64,000 nucleotides of DNA from Gambelia wislizenii (taxonomy: Eukaryota; Chordata; Lepidosauria; Squamata; Crotaphytidae). The translations under genes and the position numbers were made by a program. The stretch is from contig JAUMIR010000004.1 of NCBI GenBank assembly GCA_030847615.1, positions 97,354,001 through 97,418,000 of the forward strand, read 5' to 3'. Of the stretch, positions 23,246 through 35,123 are shown piece by piece; position 1 is the first letter of the stretch, and each line of letters opens with the position of its first letter. The notes under the pieces were generated by a model. The model searched no databases. It was not told the origin of the DNA and was given only the letters and a program-made list of their open reading frames with translations.

Positions 23246-24440
23246 TACGGTTGCCCCGCCACATTCGCGGTTTTGATTATTCGCGGTTTAGCCACGAGCC
23301 ACTTCAGGAAGGCTGGCGAGAGGTAGGGCAACCTCCTGCCTGTGCCTTCCCTGGCCTTCCAGAGGCGGCTCCAGGGCTTCAAAGCCCCGGAGTCTGCTCA
23401 GGAAGGCTGGGGAGAGGCAAGGTAGCCTCCTGCCCGCCTGCCTGCCCGCTGCCTTCCCCGGCCTTCCTCAGCAGGCTCCGGGGCTTCTAAGCCCCTTAGT
23501 CTGCTGAGGAAGGCCAGGGAGAGGCAGGGCAGCCTCCCACCCGCCTGTCGCCTTCCCCGGCCTTCCTTAGCAGGCTCCGGAGCTTCAAATCCCCGGAGTC
23601 CGCTGAGGAAGGCCAGGGAGAGGCAGGACAGCCTCCCGCCTGCCCGTCGCCTTCCCCGGCCTTCCCCAGCAGGCTCCGGGGTTTCTAAGCCCTGGAGTTC
23701 GCTCATGAAGGCCAGGGAGAGGTAGGGCAGTCTCCTGCCTGCCCGCCCACTGCCCTCCCCAGCCTTCCTCAGCGGGCTAAGGGGCTTCAAAGCCCCGGAG
23801 CCCGCTGAGGAAGGCTGGAGAAACCCAGGGCAGCCACACGCCCCCGTCCTTTCCCGGCCTTCCTCAGCAGGCTCCGGGGCTTCAAAGCCCCGAAGTCAAT
23901 GGAGGAAGGCCGGGGAGAGGGAGGGCAGCCTCCCGCCCATCCACCCGCTGCCCTCCCTGTCCTTCCTAAGTGGGCTCCGGGGCTTCAAAGCCTCGAAGTC
24001 TATGGAGGAAGGCCGGGGAGAGGGAGGGCAGCCTCCCGCCCACCCACCCGCTGCCCTCCCTGTCCTTCCTAAGTGGGCTCCGGGGCTTCAAAGCCCCGAA
24101 GTCTGCTCAGGAAGGCCGAGGAGAGGCAGGGCAGCCTCCCGCCCACCCGCCTGCTGCCTTCCCCAGCCTTCCTGAGCAGGCTCTGGGGCTTCAAAGCCCC
24201 TTAGTCTGGTGAGGAAGGCCAGGGAGAGGCAGGGTAGCTGCCCGCCCGCCCGCCTGCTGCCCTTCCCAGCCTTCCTAAGTGGGCTCCGGGGCTTCAAAGG
24301 CCCGGAGTTCCCTCAGGAAGGCCACGGAGAGGTCGGCCAGGCTGGCCAGACACCCTCCCACCGGCTCCCTCCCTCTGGGGGTTAGCAGGGAGCAGCATTT
24401 TTTATTCGCGGTTTTTCCACATTCACGAGGGATGACTGTA
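23246..24440. mobile_element. Transposon-like ends enclosing a GC-rich palindromic minisatellite
   Basis: The ends read TACGGTTGCCCCGCCACATT and, inverted, TACAGTCATCCCTCGTGAAT, each followed by CGCGGTTTT-type sequence and each starting with TA, as in pogo/Tigger-type elements. Between them, about ten tandem units have their GGGCTTC core at 23374, 23481, 23580, 23679, 23782, 23877, 23980, 24083, 24186 and 24289: spacings 95-107 bp, mostly 103. Each unit is itself self-complementary around GGGGCTTCAAAGCCCC with flanking AGCAGGCTCCG and CGGAGTCTGCT. GC content is far above the surrounding intron. The open frames here (for example 23398-23790 minus) are products of the repeat. Confidence 0.85.
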
Positions 24441-24444
24441 TTAG

Positions 24445-24590
24445 CAAATTAACTCCACAAGCTGGGTACTCATTTTACCAACCTATGGAAGGATGGAACA
24501 CTGAGTCATCCTTGGAGCCCTCTGGGATCAAACTCATAACATTGTGGCTTGCAGTACTGGCATTTAACCACTGTGCCAGTAGGGCTCCCT
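24445..24590 (-). repeat. tRNA-derived SINE
   Basis: On the minus strand: GGGAGCCCTACTGGCACAGT, then GGTTAAATGCCAGTACTGC (A-box region), GAGTTTGATCCC (B-box region), then GGCTCCAAGGATGACTCAG and GGTAAAATGAGTACCCAGC. It matches the plus-strand copy at 25650. It directly abuts the palindromic minisatellite element and may have been its target. Confidence 0.75.
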
Positions 24591-25649
24591 AATCCTTTAA
24601 GGTTACTGTATATGTATAGAAGCTAAATAAATGCTGAAAGTATTTTTAGGGGGTTCAGACAAAAGTGATGTAGAAAAGTACTGAGAAAAGTGGGAAAGAG
24701 GGATTAGCAAGGTTTGCATCGAGAATATACCCCTAAAGATAAAGGGCTCTGCCCTCCCTCTTTTCCTGATTTTAAACATGCTCTTAACCTTATTTTATTC
24801 TGATGGGAATTTTTAGTTAGAAGCTTCTGGTGACAGTTTTTAGGTTCTACTGAGCACAGCATGACTTACTCCCAGATAACTGTGTTTAAGTCTGTAGACT
24901 CAAGACACATAGAAAGGAATCTCTCTGCTACGGTGATGTTTTTATCATCTTGAAACAAAGAAACAGTTATTTTTCTTCAGTTACTGTTTTATGAATAAAT
25001 AGATTTGTTCAACTCATTAAGGGTATCTTTTAGTCAGTGGACAGCCTTACATACAACACAACAGCAGGTTTGCATTCAAATATCTTTTTCACTCACATTT
25101 CCCAGTGTTCTTGACTTTTTAAAAAGCTATTGTAATTAAACAAACATAACTCACGGTTAGCTTTAGTAATGCAATGTCATGCTGAGTCTGGAAAAAACAA
25201 TGCCTTGTAATAGGAAAAGGCTACAAAAAAGGCACGAACAATGGCAGGGCAATCCCAGTTTTAAGGGGTCCCTTAGCAAAGTGCCATCTGGTGGAGTCCT
25301 GATGGCAGTGACTCTGAAAACAGTACTAGGTGGCTAATAGCTGCCATTTTAATAGCTCACAATACACCCAAAGTCACTTCATTCAAGGGCATTGTGGGAA
25401 ATTTTAATCACAGCTACTAGCTTCCCAGTTCTTTTTAAAAGGGAACTTGGAGAAAGCAGCAATGGTGGGTCCTGCCAGGAGGCTGAAGCCTTATGAGATG
25501 CCCAAAGACACAATGTGCTGATGTTAGGCTTACATGGTGATGCTAGGTTTAGAAAAGCAACTTTCCTTGTCATAGGAGAGATTTTGTCATGTTTTCTTCT
25601 AAGCCACAGTAACCTGCATGTCACAAAAGGAATATTTGAAAAGATATTA

Positions 25650-25860
25650 GGGAGCTCTGGTGGCACAGTACTTAAATGCCATTACCACAGCCACGACATT
25701 CAATCCCAAGGGCTCCAAAGTTCACTTAGCCTTCCATCCTTTCATAGGTCGGTAAAATAAGTACCCAGCTTGTGGGGGCAATTAGCTAACACACATTGCC
25801 ACTTAGAGAGTGCCTAGTGCTCTATAAAGCCGTGTAGATGTGTAAGTGCTATTGCTAATG
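25650..25860 (+). repeat. tRNA-derived SINE
   Basis: GGGAGCTCTGGTGGCACAGT and TACTTAAATGCC form the A-box side, and CATTCAATCCCAAGG the B-box side. The body has CATAGGTCGGTAAAATAAG and GTACCCAGCTTGTGGGGGC. The 3' end has GCTCTATAAAGCCGTGTAGA and AAGTGCTATTGCTAATG, an L2-like terminus. The same family is on the minus strand at 24445. Confidence 0.78.
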
Positions 25861-28249
25861 TTGGGGGATGATAGGACACTCAATCCCCAGCAGAAGCCAA
25901 AAAATATCTCAGCAGACCCAGCAGCAACCCGTTCCCAAGAATACTCTCACACAGTGTGATTGTCATCCAAACAAATAGGAGGCACTTTATCTTCAAGCTC
26001 AAGGCAGTTACAATATGTAGATATATACAGCAGACAGACAAACTGCTACGCCAGACATCAGAATTTCTCAAGAGAGAAAATGCTCTGGACTGAGCCTTCT
26101 TTTTTACAGTTTCACAGGGCATTGGCTCCCTCAACCACATTGGTGCTTTACATCAGTTTTTGCACTCCAGACTCTGTTGTGCACCCCCCCCATAGCCTGA
26201 TGCAATGCCCTGCAGTAACCTTCTTGTGCAGCTGTGGCCTCAAGGCTTGTTCCATCAAGGCTAGCATGAGTTGGCAGTTCCTTGGCCTCAGCTAGCATGA
26301 CTTGGCAGTTGTCTGGCTATTTTCGAAGGAGTTCAGTCTCTGACTCCTGACAGCTAAACAATTTGTAAGCTGCTCTAAGATCCTTTGGGGCTGAAGAGCG
26401 GGGTATAAATACTCTAATAAATAAATAAAAATAAATCCTCCTAGTACTGTGATTGACACAACATATTTAAACAAGTTGGTTGTGTCTCCACTATAAACCC
26501 AGCAAGGTAAGAATATCAATGCTGACCTGTTTTACAGATGGCTAAGAGAGTCCCTGACTGGGCCAAAGCTACCTAGTGAAGCCACCAACGAGGTTGGTAA
26601 AGCCCAAATACAGCCCTATTGTTCCATGAGTTTTCTCCAATGAGATAGGTTCACCTACTGCCTTGCTTGCTGTTTTGTATTAAGCCCACCCTTACCAGTA
26701 GATGCCTCTAAGTTTCACTTCTGAACATGGTAACAGCACTGAAACTACACTTGTTGAGTTAGTGTCAATTTACTATAACTATCCATTATGAGGTACTGGT
26801 GAAATGGCTGCTGAACCTGTAATTCGCTGGCCAACATTTGAGTCATTCTCTTTGTCCTTAGCATGACAACAGTCAATGTTCCAGGGCAGCGGTTAGCCTG
26901 TGGTCCATGGACCCCCAGGGAGCGCAATGTCCTCACAGGGGACCCATGCTGGCTTGAAGAAATATTATGAGCGTTTACAGTTAAAATAGGAAGGAAGGAA
27001 AGAAGGACAGTCATACATTGATCTCAAAGAAACAGTGATAGCTATCCTTTCTACAAAGTTTCATTGCAATATCTCAAACAATTAAAAGTTATGAAAATAA
27101 CTATTTGATGGGGGGGGGACTGCTCAGCACTTGCTGCTTCTGCACATGGTGAGAACATACAAGTGAACGATGCTAAGTGGCTGAGAGAAAGCACATGACA
27201 TTTCTTGCTATCAGCCAGAAGCCGCTTTCACAGCTGCACCGAACTCTAGTATTGTCCACATTGTGCCACCACATTCTTGGAACATCTGTTGCTTCCCAGA
27301 ATTCTGTAGCTGTGTTGAGAATATTCTTGAAGAAATTCATGTATAAAAGGTAGACCATGTTTACAGGAAGAGGCGGTCAGTATGACTGAGTGTTCAGATG
27401 ACTTTGGAATGATAAATGCAAACTACTGAAAATAAACATGTTTCTTCTTCAGTTTCTGTGAATAAAAGGAATAGGTTATTGTTGGATAAAGTGATTTTTT
27501 CCATGTTATTGTGGTGAATTTTGTAACAATACATTTTGGCTGAGCCTTTGGATGGATCACTGGCTGAATTTGAAATGTAAAAGTACTGATGATGTTGATG
27601 AGGGTTCATCCTGTTCAAAGCAAAATGAAGCTTTTTCAAGACATCTTAAAAAGTGCTGCTGTTATAGCAAGGAATACCTGTCGATTGGTTTCACATGTAC
27701 AGGCCCAGAAGTGTGTGTATTATGATATGATGTGTTGTCCAACGAGGCCATGAAACCATCAAAATTGCAAAGACATCTCTATACTAAACATAAGGAACAT
27801 GCCACAAAAAGAATCAATTTTTTACAAAAGTAAGGAGCAGGAGCTTCAGGAAAGGAAAGTAAGAAAATGGTTTTTTAAAAGACTGCGACTGGTTTTAACA
27901 ACGAAAATGCAGTGAGGGCCACATTTAAAGTTTCTCAACTAATAGCAAAAAATGGACAACCACATACAATAGCTGAAGAACTTACCGTATATCACCTGCT
28001 GCAAAAAAAATAAAGGTTTCTGCATTGATCAGCGAGAAAGCTGCCAAGGGCCTTTCCTGAATAACTTTGTCAAATGGCACAGTTAAGAAGCAAGTCAACG
28101 GTTTGTCAGCCAATATCAAGGAACAGTTATTAGAAAGAATGTGCATGTTCCCCTATTTTGCTTTGCAACTGGACAAAAGCACAAATATGACAAACAACAA
28201 GATGCAGTCAAAATGCAACTATCATACGGTATATTATAAATGCATCTCG

Positions 28250-29945
28250 CAGGGAGGGGAATTTTCCATCATGTTTAAAAGAAGCAATCATATGGCCATT
28301 TCTTTAAAAAGCCCTCCTGGGATCCCCTGGACTTTGGTAGCTATAAACCAGTCTCGAACCTTCCGTTTTTAAGTGTGATCAAGAGAGCAGTTGCCCTCCA
28401 ACTCCAGGCAGTCTTAGATGACATTGATTATTTGGACCTATTTCAAACCGGCTTCAGGGCAGGGTATGGAGTGGAGACCACTATGGCCGCCTTAGTAGAT
28501 GATCTTCGCCTGAGTATCGACAGGGGGAGTGTGTCCCTGCTGTTGCTCTTGGACCTCTCAGTGGCTTTCAATACCATCGACCATGGTATCCTTCTGGAAC
28601 GCCTGAGGCCGTTGGGTATCGGAGGCATTGTGCTTCAGTGGTTCTGGTCCTATCTCTTGGGTAGATTCCAGATGGTGATGCTTGGGGACAGCTGCTCATC
28701 TAAGAAGGAGCTTACGTGCGGCATCCCACAAGGTGCCATGCTATCCCCAATGCTGTTTAATATTTACATGAAACCACTGGGAGAGATCATCAGGAGGCAT
28801 GGGGTGGGGTGTTACCAGTATGCAGATGACACCCAAATATATTCCTCTATGCCCCTGGCAACAGCTGCAACTAAGGATGGTGTGTCCCCCCTGGATGCAT
28901 ACCTTGGAGCAGTAATGGGCTGGATGAGGAAAAACAGACTGAAGTTGAATCCAGACAAGATGGAGGTACTTACAGTTAAGTCTTCCAAACTGGGTTTGGA
29001 GGTGTGTCAACCAGTTTTGGACACGGTTACACTCCCCCTGAAAGACTGCGTTCGCAGCTTGGGAGTGCTCCTGGATCCATTACTCCAGATGACAGCACAG
29101 GTAGATGTGATGGCCAGGAGTGCTTACTATCAGCTTCAGCTGATACGCCAGCTGCACCCCTTCCTGGAGTTGGAGGACTTAAAGATGATAGTACATGCAC
29201 TGGTAGCTTCAAGGCTTGACTTCTGTAATGCACTCTACATGGGGCTACCTTTATGCATGCTCCGGAAACGCCAACTGGTTCAAAATATGGCAGCCAGGCT
29301 GGTCACAGGAACAAGGGATGACCATATCACACCAATATTAAAATCTCTTCACTGGCTGCCGATTAGTTTCCGGGCAAGGTATAAAGCGTTGGTCATTACC
29401 TTTAAAGCCCTTCATGGCTTAGGGCCCGGCTATCTATGGGATCACCTTCTCCCGTACAATCCACCCCGTAACCTTAGGTCCTCGGGGAAAAACTTACTCC
29501 AACCAATTAAAACTAAGTTAGCGACAGTCACCCAGAGGACTTTCTCTACCACTGCTCTCAGACTGTGGAATGGCCTGCCGGAGAAGATCCAACATGTTGA
29601 AGATCTAGATGTTTTTAAGAAGGCTATTAAGATGGATCTCTTCCAGCAGGCCTTCCCAGATTAAGTTAAATGCTCAGCTGCCATTTTAGATGCCATTTTA
29701 TATTTACATTTTACATCTCACAATTTTAATTCTGTTTTTTTTATTTTAAGTTTTAACCTTTAAATGTAAAGTTTATCATGTAATGTGTAATGTATAATTT
29801 ATAATGATAGATATTGTTTTAATGGTGCTGTTTTTAATATCTGTATTGGAATGTTGTCCGATGTTGTATGATGTTTGCCACCCCAATCCTGATGGGAGAG
29901 GCAAGATACTAATACTAATAATGATGATGATGCTATCTTAGATAT
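28250..29945 (+). mobile_element. L2-clade LINE, 5'-truncated, inserted in the hAT remnant
   Basis: The element starts within coding sequence upstream of the RT fingers (LKSPPGIPWT, broken frame) and ends after a 3' UTR with ATAATGATGATG-type tail at about 29945. The hAT reading resumes at once downstream. It is the least decayed mobile element in the window. Confidence 0.9.
28375..29664 (+). CDS. L2 LINE reverse transcriptase, 429-codon open frame
   Basis: This frame encodes a near-complete RT domain of the L2 clade with no internal stop. Motif A is LLDLSVAFNTIDHGILLERL with the catalytic Asp at residue 60. Motif B is CGIPQGAMLSPMLFNIYM (115-132). Motif C is QYADDTQIY, with YADD at 149-152. 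Then follow NRLKLNPDKMEVLTV, CVRSLGVLLDPLLQ and the C-terminal HWLPISFRARYKALVITFKA and LRLWNGLPEKIQH. The endonuclease domain that precedes RT in L2 ORF2 is absent because the insertion is 5'-truncated, and the first Met is simply the first in frame. The catalytic residues look intact, but it has no promoter or EN and is not expected to be a functional gene. Confidence 0.85.
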   Translation: MIKRAVALQLQAVLDDIDYLDLFQTGFRAGYGVETTMAALVDDLRLSIDRGSVSLLLLLDLSVAFNTIDHGILLERLRPLGIGGIVLQWFWSYLLGRFQMVMLGDSCSSKKELTCGIPQGAMLSPMLFNIYMKPLGEIIRRHGVGCYQYADDTQIYSSMPLATAATKDGVSPLDAYLGAVMGWMRKNRLKLNPDKMEVLTVKSSKLGLEVCQPVLDTVTLPLKDCVRSLGVLLDPLLQMTAQVDVMARSAYYQLQLIRQLHPFLELEDLKMIVHALVASRLDFCNALYMGLPLCMLRKRQLVQNMAARLVTGTRDDHITPILKSLHWLPISFRARYKALVITFKALHGLGPGYLWDHLLPYNPPRNLRSSGKNLLQPIKTKLATVTQRTFSTTALRLWNGLPEKIQHVEDLDVFKKAIKMDLFQQAFPD

Positions 29946-30135
29946 GAACATGAGAGAAATATTTTTGAAGACTTACTGTTCACCTCCTCATTGGTACACA
30001 CTACAGCTGAAGAAGTATTTAACAGTTTAAACGAGTTTATAACATCTCATTACATCGATTGGTTGAAATGCATTGGAATTAGCACAGACAGGGCATAAGT
30101 AATGTCTGGAAAGCTTCCTGGACTTGTAGCACCAA

Positions 30136-30486
30136 TAATTGTCAACAATAACAATAATAAATTTTATTTCTTACCCATCTCTCCTCAAGGCGGGGTACAA
30201 CATGAATTAAAATACAATACAGAACTAAAAGATAAAATCACTTAAGCACAGAGGTTAAAACACATAGGATTAAAACAAACATTTCATTAAAATCATCCAT
30301 AAACTTAAAATATCAATTTAAAATTCATATATTAAAATCAACTGGGTAGGCCTGCCAGAAGAGATAGGTCTTTAGTACTGTTTTAAATTCAGAAAGTGTG
30401 TTTAGCTGTCAAATCTCCTCCAGTAGGTCATTCCACAGTCTGGGAGTGGCCGACAAAAAGGTCCTCTGGGTGACAGATGCCAGTCA
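30136..30486 (-). mobile_element. L2-clade LINE 3' end, reverse orientation
   Basis: It begins at the tail (CAACAATAACAATAATAAAT on plus) and continues CCCATCTCTCCTCAAGGCGG and GGTAGGCCTGCCAGAAGAG, the minus-strand view of an L2 C-terminus and 3' UTR. It ends at GTCCTCTGGGTGACAG with ATGCCAGTC. Part of this last segment occurs again at 30593-30645. Confidence 0.72.
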
Positions 30487-31017
30487 TTTCCAAATGTTGT
30501 TGATTCCTCACAAATGTTGTTGGTTCCACCAACAAAGAGTTGTCTGAGGAGGACACATCACTTATCGCACAACATCTGAAAGATTTACAGCATAGTCTGG
30601 AGGCGGCCGGCGAAAAGGTCCTCTGGGTGACAGATGCCAGTCTAGTCCTGGCTGGTTGAAGTAATGAAATTCAAGACTTTTGATCAGCTTTCTAGAGATA
30701 TGGACAGTGAACACCATCAACTTTTGCTATATTGTGAAGTTCATTGGCTATCACAAGATAAAACTGTGTCATATTTTTGGTAATTGAGAGACGAGACAAG
30801 ATTATTCCTCATAAAGCAGCAATTTCACCTCTTTTGACATTTTCCTTGGTTAGTAAAATTAGCATATCTGTCAGAAATCTTCACTCATTTAAATATGCTC
30901 AACTTAAATCTTCAAGGAGAAAAAATAACAGTTTTCCAAGTTGAAGACATGACTGAAGAAATTATGAAAAGTTGGAACTGTAGTATCATTCCTTATGTAC
31001 TGAAACTATGAGACATT

Positions 31018-31125
31018 TCCAAATGCTTTTGATTCCTCGCAAATGTCGTTGGTTCCACCAACAGAGTTGTCTGAGGAGAACACATCACTTATTGCACAAC
31101 ATTTGAAAGATTTGCTGCACAGCTT
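31018..31125 (+). repeat. Local duplication within the hAT remnant
   Basis: About 105 bp (GATTCCTCGCAAATGTCGTT, then GGTTCCACCAACAGAGTTGT and ACACATCACTTATTGCAC) is a diverged duplicate of 30488-30595. The earlier copy is out of order, sandwiched between two L2-derived pieces. Confidence 0.75.
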
Positions 31126-32519
31126 CTGTGAATATTTTCTTGTTCCTGGGTGCAAGCAAAAACTGGATTAAAGATCTATTTTCAGTCAATGTGTATGAAC
31201 TAAAGGGACACACCACAGCAGAGGAAGACAAGTTCATAGAAATATCCACAGATGGTACTCTGAAATTGCAGATCAAGGAAGAGTCCTTTCCAAATTTCTG
31301 GATACACTTACAAGTAGATTTTCTAATACTAGGTAGGACTTTCCTTATGAAGTCCTACATGACTGTATTCTGAATCACTTCTTCCTTTCTCCTTTCTTCC
31401 TCCATAACTTTTCACGAGATTCTGAAAAACTATCTGGAAGACCTGGGGAGACCCAGCTTTACCTTTTATATTAAAAAAAATCTGGTTACTTTTAAGCTGC
31501 TTCACTAATTACTCATATCCAGCCAAAAGCCAAGCGACAGAGGCAGGAGAAGTTATTGAATTTGAATCATGGAATGACTAAAACAGTGATGACAAGAAGA
31601 CAAACACTACAATATTGGTTAGGGTCCAATGGTGTATTTTGGTATCCACTGCCAGTGAAATTGGACTTTCTTACTGCTTCTTCCCAATGCAACTTTCTGA
31701 GGCACCCAACGCCTACTTGAAAACCAGCCCTTTGGAGCAGGTTTTAGAGTGCATTGATGGGGGCTTCAGAAAGACAGGGGTTTCTCAGTTCTGAGGAAAA
31801 CAGAAGTAGGTCCTTTACATCCTTAAATCATATCCAATCCATCTTATGTTCTTGAAATATGATGTGATTTTAGATCTGCCGAGAAAATATTGTATTTATG
31901 TCCATTTTCCACCTTTCTTCCAACATGCATTCAAGGCCACACTTTTAACTAGAAGATATTTTATACGATCTGAAGAGAAACTAGAGTGTCTTTTAACTAG
32001 AAGCATCTTTAAAAATATTAAACAATGTGACACCACACTTTAACTAGAAGCATCATTTTTATGCTTTAAAGTAGTATGACCAGACTTCAATTTTGAAAGA
32101 AAATGGAATAAACCTGGGGGGGGGGCAGAATCTGTAACAGGGTAGAAAACTTAATTGTGTAAATTTAGTATATGGATATTTAATAACAGATTCTAAATTT
32201 TCAGGGACACTCTGTTTTCAGAAATTGAGAGAGCGGGAGAAAATGAAAATGAAATTCAGAAAAATGAATTACCACCAAAGCTTTTGAACAATGAATGTAC
32301 CACAGCACTAACTTACTATGTGTTTCATAGTACATAGCCCATTTACTTCAAACATTTTTATATCACCTTTCATCCCATGTGATTCCAATATGTTATAAAA
32401 CATAATTATTTGAAACCTAATAATGACAATACAGTAATGGGCAGCAGGAGACATTTCAAATACAATTTTAATTATAAAGGCAAATTGAGAAGTTACACAA
32501 ATTAAAATCCTTTGATAGA

Positions 32520-32960
32520 AATATATGTTCTAACCTGGTGCCAAACATATTTAAAGCAGGTAACCAGCCATACTCTTTGGGGAAGGCATTCCAAAGCTCC
32601 TTCCCACGGTGTCACCTGGTGCAGTTCAGCCTCTCTGCACGCCCCCTAGTGCCACCACTAGCCTGAAGTAGAACCTCAGCAGCAAATCTGAACAGAAAGA
32701 CAGACTAGTGTGGAAACAGACACTCTTTCAAATATTTGGGTCCCAAGTTGTTCAGAGCTTTAAAAATAATTATCAACACCTTGAACAGATGCTGGAAGCA
32801 AACAGCCAACTACTGCAGTTCTTTAAGACTGAAGTGATATAAGTGGCAGCACCAGTTAAAATTCTGGCAGGTGAATTAACTGTATTAACTGGAGTTTCCA
32901 TATAGTCTTCTAGGCAACCGCATTTATAACACAATGCAGTGGCTCAGCTTAGAGATTACC
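32520..32960. repeat. Unclassified interspersed repeat
   Basis: Phrases such as GGTAACCAGCCATACTC, GGAAGGCATTCCAAAGCTCC, AAGTTGTTCAGAGCTTTAAA and AACACCTTGAACAGATGCTG resemble an interspersed sequence common in reptile genomes, probably LINE-derived. I cannot name the family, and no ORF survives. Confidence 0.4.
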
Positions 32961-33351
32961 AGAACATGGACTATCATGGCCAGATAATCTCTTTCCAGAA
33001 GTGGCCTAGAGGGTGGTTGCCTCTGCCCCATTTGGCAGCTCTGCATCCTGCTGGACTTAGGAGTCACATTTTATTTTATTTATCAAAATAATTCTATATC
33101 CAAGGCTCTTGGGGCAGTGTAAATAAAATCTATTTTAACAGGGTTTTTAAAAAAAAAATAAAACAGTTAAATCATTTAAATATGCTAAAAACATATCAAA
33201 CAATGTTAAAGCAAAACAAGTTAAAGCAATACAGTTGTTTGGAATTTTTGCATGAGAACAGGGATGCAAGGGCAGAACTGAGTCCTGGCTTTGGCTTCTG
33301 GAATTTCCTTCCTTTTAACCTTGTGTTTAGTGTGAACAGCATGCTACACCT

Positions 33352-33577
33352 AGGGCCTGTCACATTACACAATTATAGCACTATGATTCCACTTTAAGTG
33401 CCATGGCTCCATCCTATGTAATCCTTGGGTTTGTAGTTTGGTGAGGCACTAGAACTCTCTGTTTGTGAATTCTAAATGCCTCTCCCTAAACTGTAAATCC
33501 CAGGATTCCATCTGATGTTGCCATGGCAGTTAAAGTAGAATCATAATGCTATAATCATATGGTGTGAAAGGGCCCCT
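33352..33577. mobile_element. Fold-back MITE
   Basis: Left arm AGGGCCTGTCACATTACAC and right arm ATGGTGTGAAAGGGCCCCT are inverted. The interior pairs GCCATGGCTCCATCCTATG with CATCTGATGTTGCCATGGC, and GGGTTTGTAGTTTGGTGAGG with CCTCTCCCTAAACTGTAAAT. It is the same family as 39709-39923 and related to 13383-13604. Confidence 0.75.
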
Positions 33578-34276
33578 GACCTTGGAGTTCCTATATATAG
33601 GAGACCCTATAGTTCCTGTGCAGTGGCCCAAGCCTCCTTCCTTTCCCCCACTACCTATGCAAACAGAGTGTTCTCATGGCTGGTCAGTGCTTGCTGTGCC
33701 TATGTGGAGCTTAATCCTCTTGGCTTTTTGATTATTCCTCTGGGAGTTTCCCCCAGCAGAGGGAAGGGAAATGTCCATGGCTCTCATGACAGAAACCTAC
33801 CTCTCCCTCGTTCATCTGCTTCTGTACCAGGCCTCTCTCAGAATAAAGCCCCTGGGTTAGCTGAGAAAACAAACCAGCAGGCAGCCACTGTGCTACCAGT
33901 TAGACTTGTACCAGAACATGACTGACTGGCATGGTCCACCTCACAGGAATTGTTACCTGCCCACAAACTGAACTAAATTGAAGCTGACATAAGGACCCCA
34001 TGCCATGCCAAGACCATCCAGGTATCTCATGACAAAGTTGGCTTGAGGAGCAAAATATATATTTGTATCCAGTTTAAATAAATGGGAGAGTAAAGCAGCT
34101 AGGAACATCTACCTGCTGTAAAAGAATGTATTTGTACGGTAGAAAAAGTTCTGCAAAATAAAATGTTGTGTATCTTGAGAATTTAGTACATGAAAAAAAT
34201 AAAACAGCCAAGCGATTTACAAAGACAAAACATATACATGAAGATACTTTTCTAAGATACAGCTTGCATATAAATA

Positions 34277-34508
34277 TAGTTGTCTCTTCACATTCGCTGG
34301 GGGTTGGTTCCAGGACCCCCTGTGAATACCAAAATCCATGAATACTCAAGTCCCATTATATGCAATGGCATAGCAAAATGGTGTCCCTTATATAAGATGG
34401 CAAAATCAAGGTTTGCTTTTTGGATTATTACTTTTTAAAGAATATTTTCAAGCCATGAATACTTAAATCCATGAATGCCAAATCCATGAATTTGGAGGGA
34501 CAACTGTA
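34277..34508 (+). mobile_element. Tigger-like MITE
   Basis: Ends TAGTTGTCTCTTCACATTCG and GGAGGGACAACTGTA are flanked by TA. The body matches 12085 and 19020. Confidence 0.8.
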
Positions 34509-35123
34509 TAAGGTTTTCTTGCATATAAATATAAGCTTTTGTACTTGGCACCTAAATAGAAGATACAAGGTTGTATGTTTGTTTCTAAATATGAGACATA
34601 CACTGTTGTTTTTTGGAAGCAAGGTGCCACAGAACTGGAGATGCATCTTAAGAGCTCCCAAAAGGTGCAGTCTAGAATCCAGAAGGATGCAGAGTTACAG
34701 ATGGGACAAACAACAAGAAAAACATTACTCCCTTATTGAATCTGGATCCCCTAAATTGAATTCACTGCTACTTACTTTTCTTCCTCACTGTGCCAGGGAT
34801 CAGTATCATCTTTGTAGCCACTGGCAACAATCATTTCTATCTTTCCTGGAAACTCTCCAATGACCAGCAGTTGATGGCACATGGATCAGTAACAGTCCAT
34901 GGATCACCACTTTGACTAGCACTCTCCTAGCCTATCTTGTCAAAGCACTGGTCAGTTTCATTTCAGGTCATTGCCAGCAAACAACACAACAGCAAATACA
35001 AAACTGCATAGAAGTTACAAAGAGAGTTTTGAATTTTCTAGCAAGTGTCCCTTGAATCAGAACTGTACTCTCTGAAGGTACAGATATTAACTTTTATATT
35101 TATTCCTTTACTGAATTTTTGTA

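Larger units (their letters stand above)
27560..31380 (+). pseudogene. hAT transposase remnant (ZBED5/SCAND3-like), broken by L2 insertions
   Basis: Plus-strand fragments in changing frames match the hAT-type transposase family domesticated in mammals as ZBED5 and SCAND3. A BED-like segment reads SNEAMKPSKLQRHLYTKHKE (about 27740-27800). It is followed by SANIKEQLLERMC and FALQLDKSTN (28067-28230), EEVFNSLNEFITSHYIDW and CIGISTDRA (30010-30100), CQKSSLI-type sequence near 30860-31000, and ASKNWIKDLFSVNVYELK to KLQIKEESFPNFWIHLQVD (31150-31315). Many frameshifts and stops are present. An L2 LINE (28250-29945) and a reverse-oriented L2 3' end (30136-30486) interrupt it. The first two DDE-region Asp residues are still readable. 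Confidence 0.8.

Noticed and set aside
23398..23790. Minus-strand 130-codon frame with repeated LSLAFLS-R-LRGLEAPEPA units
   Set aside because: It is the translation of the 103-bp GC-rich tandem repeat; its protein repetition follows from the DNA array.
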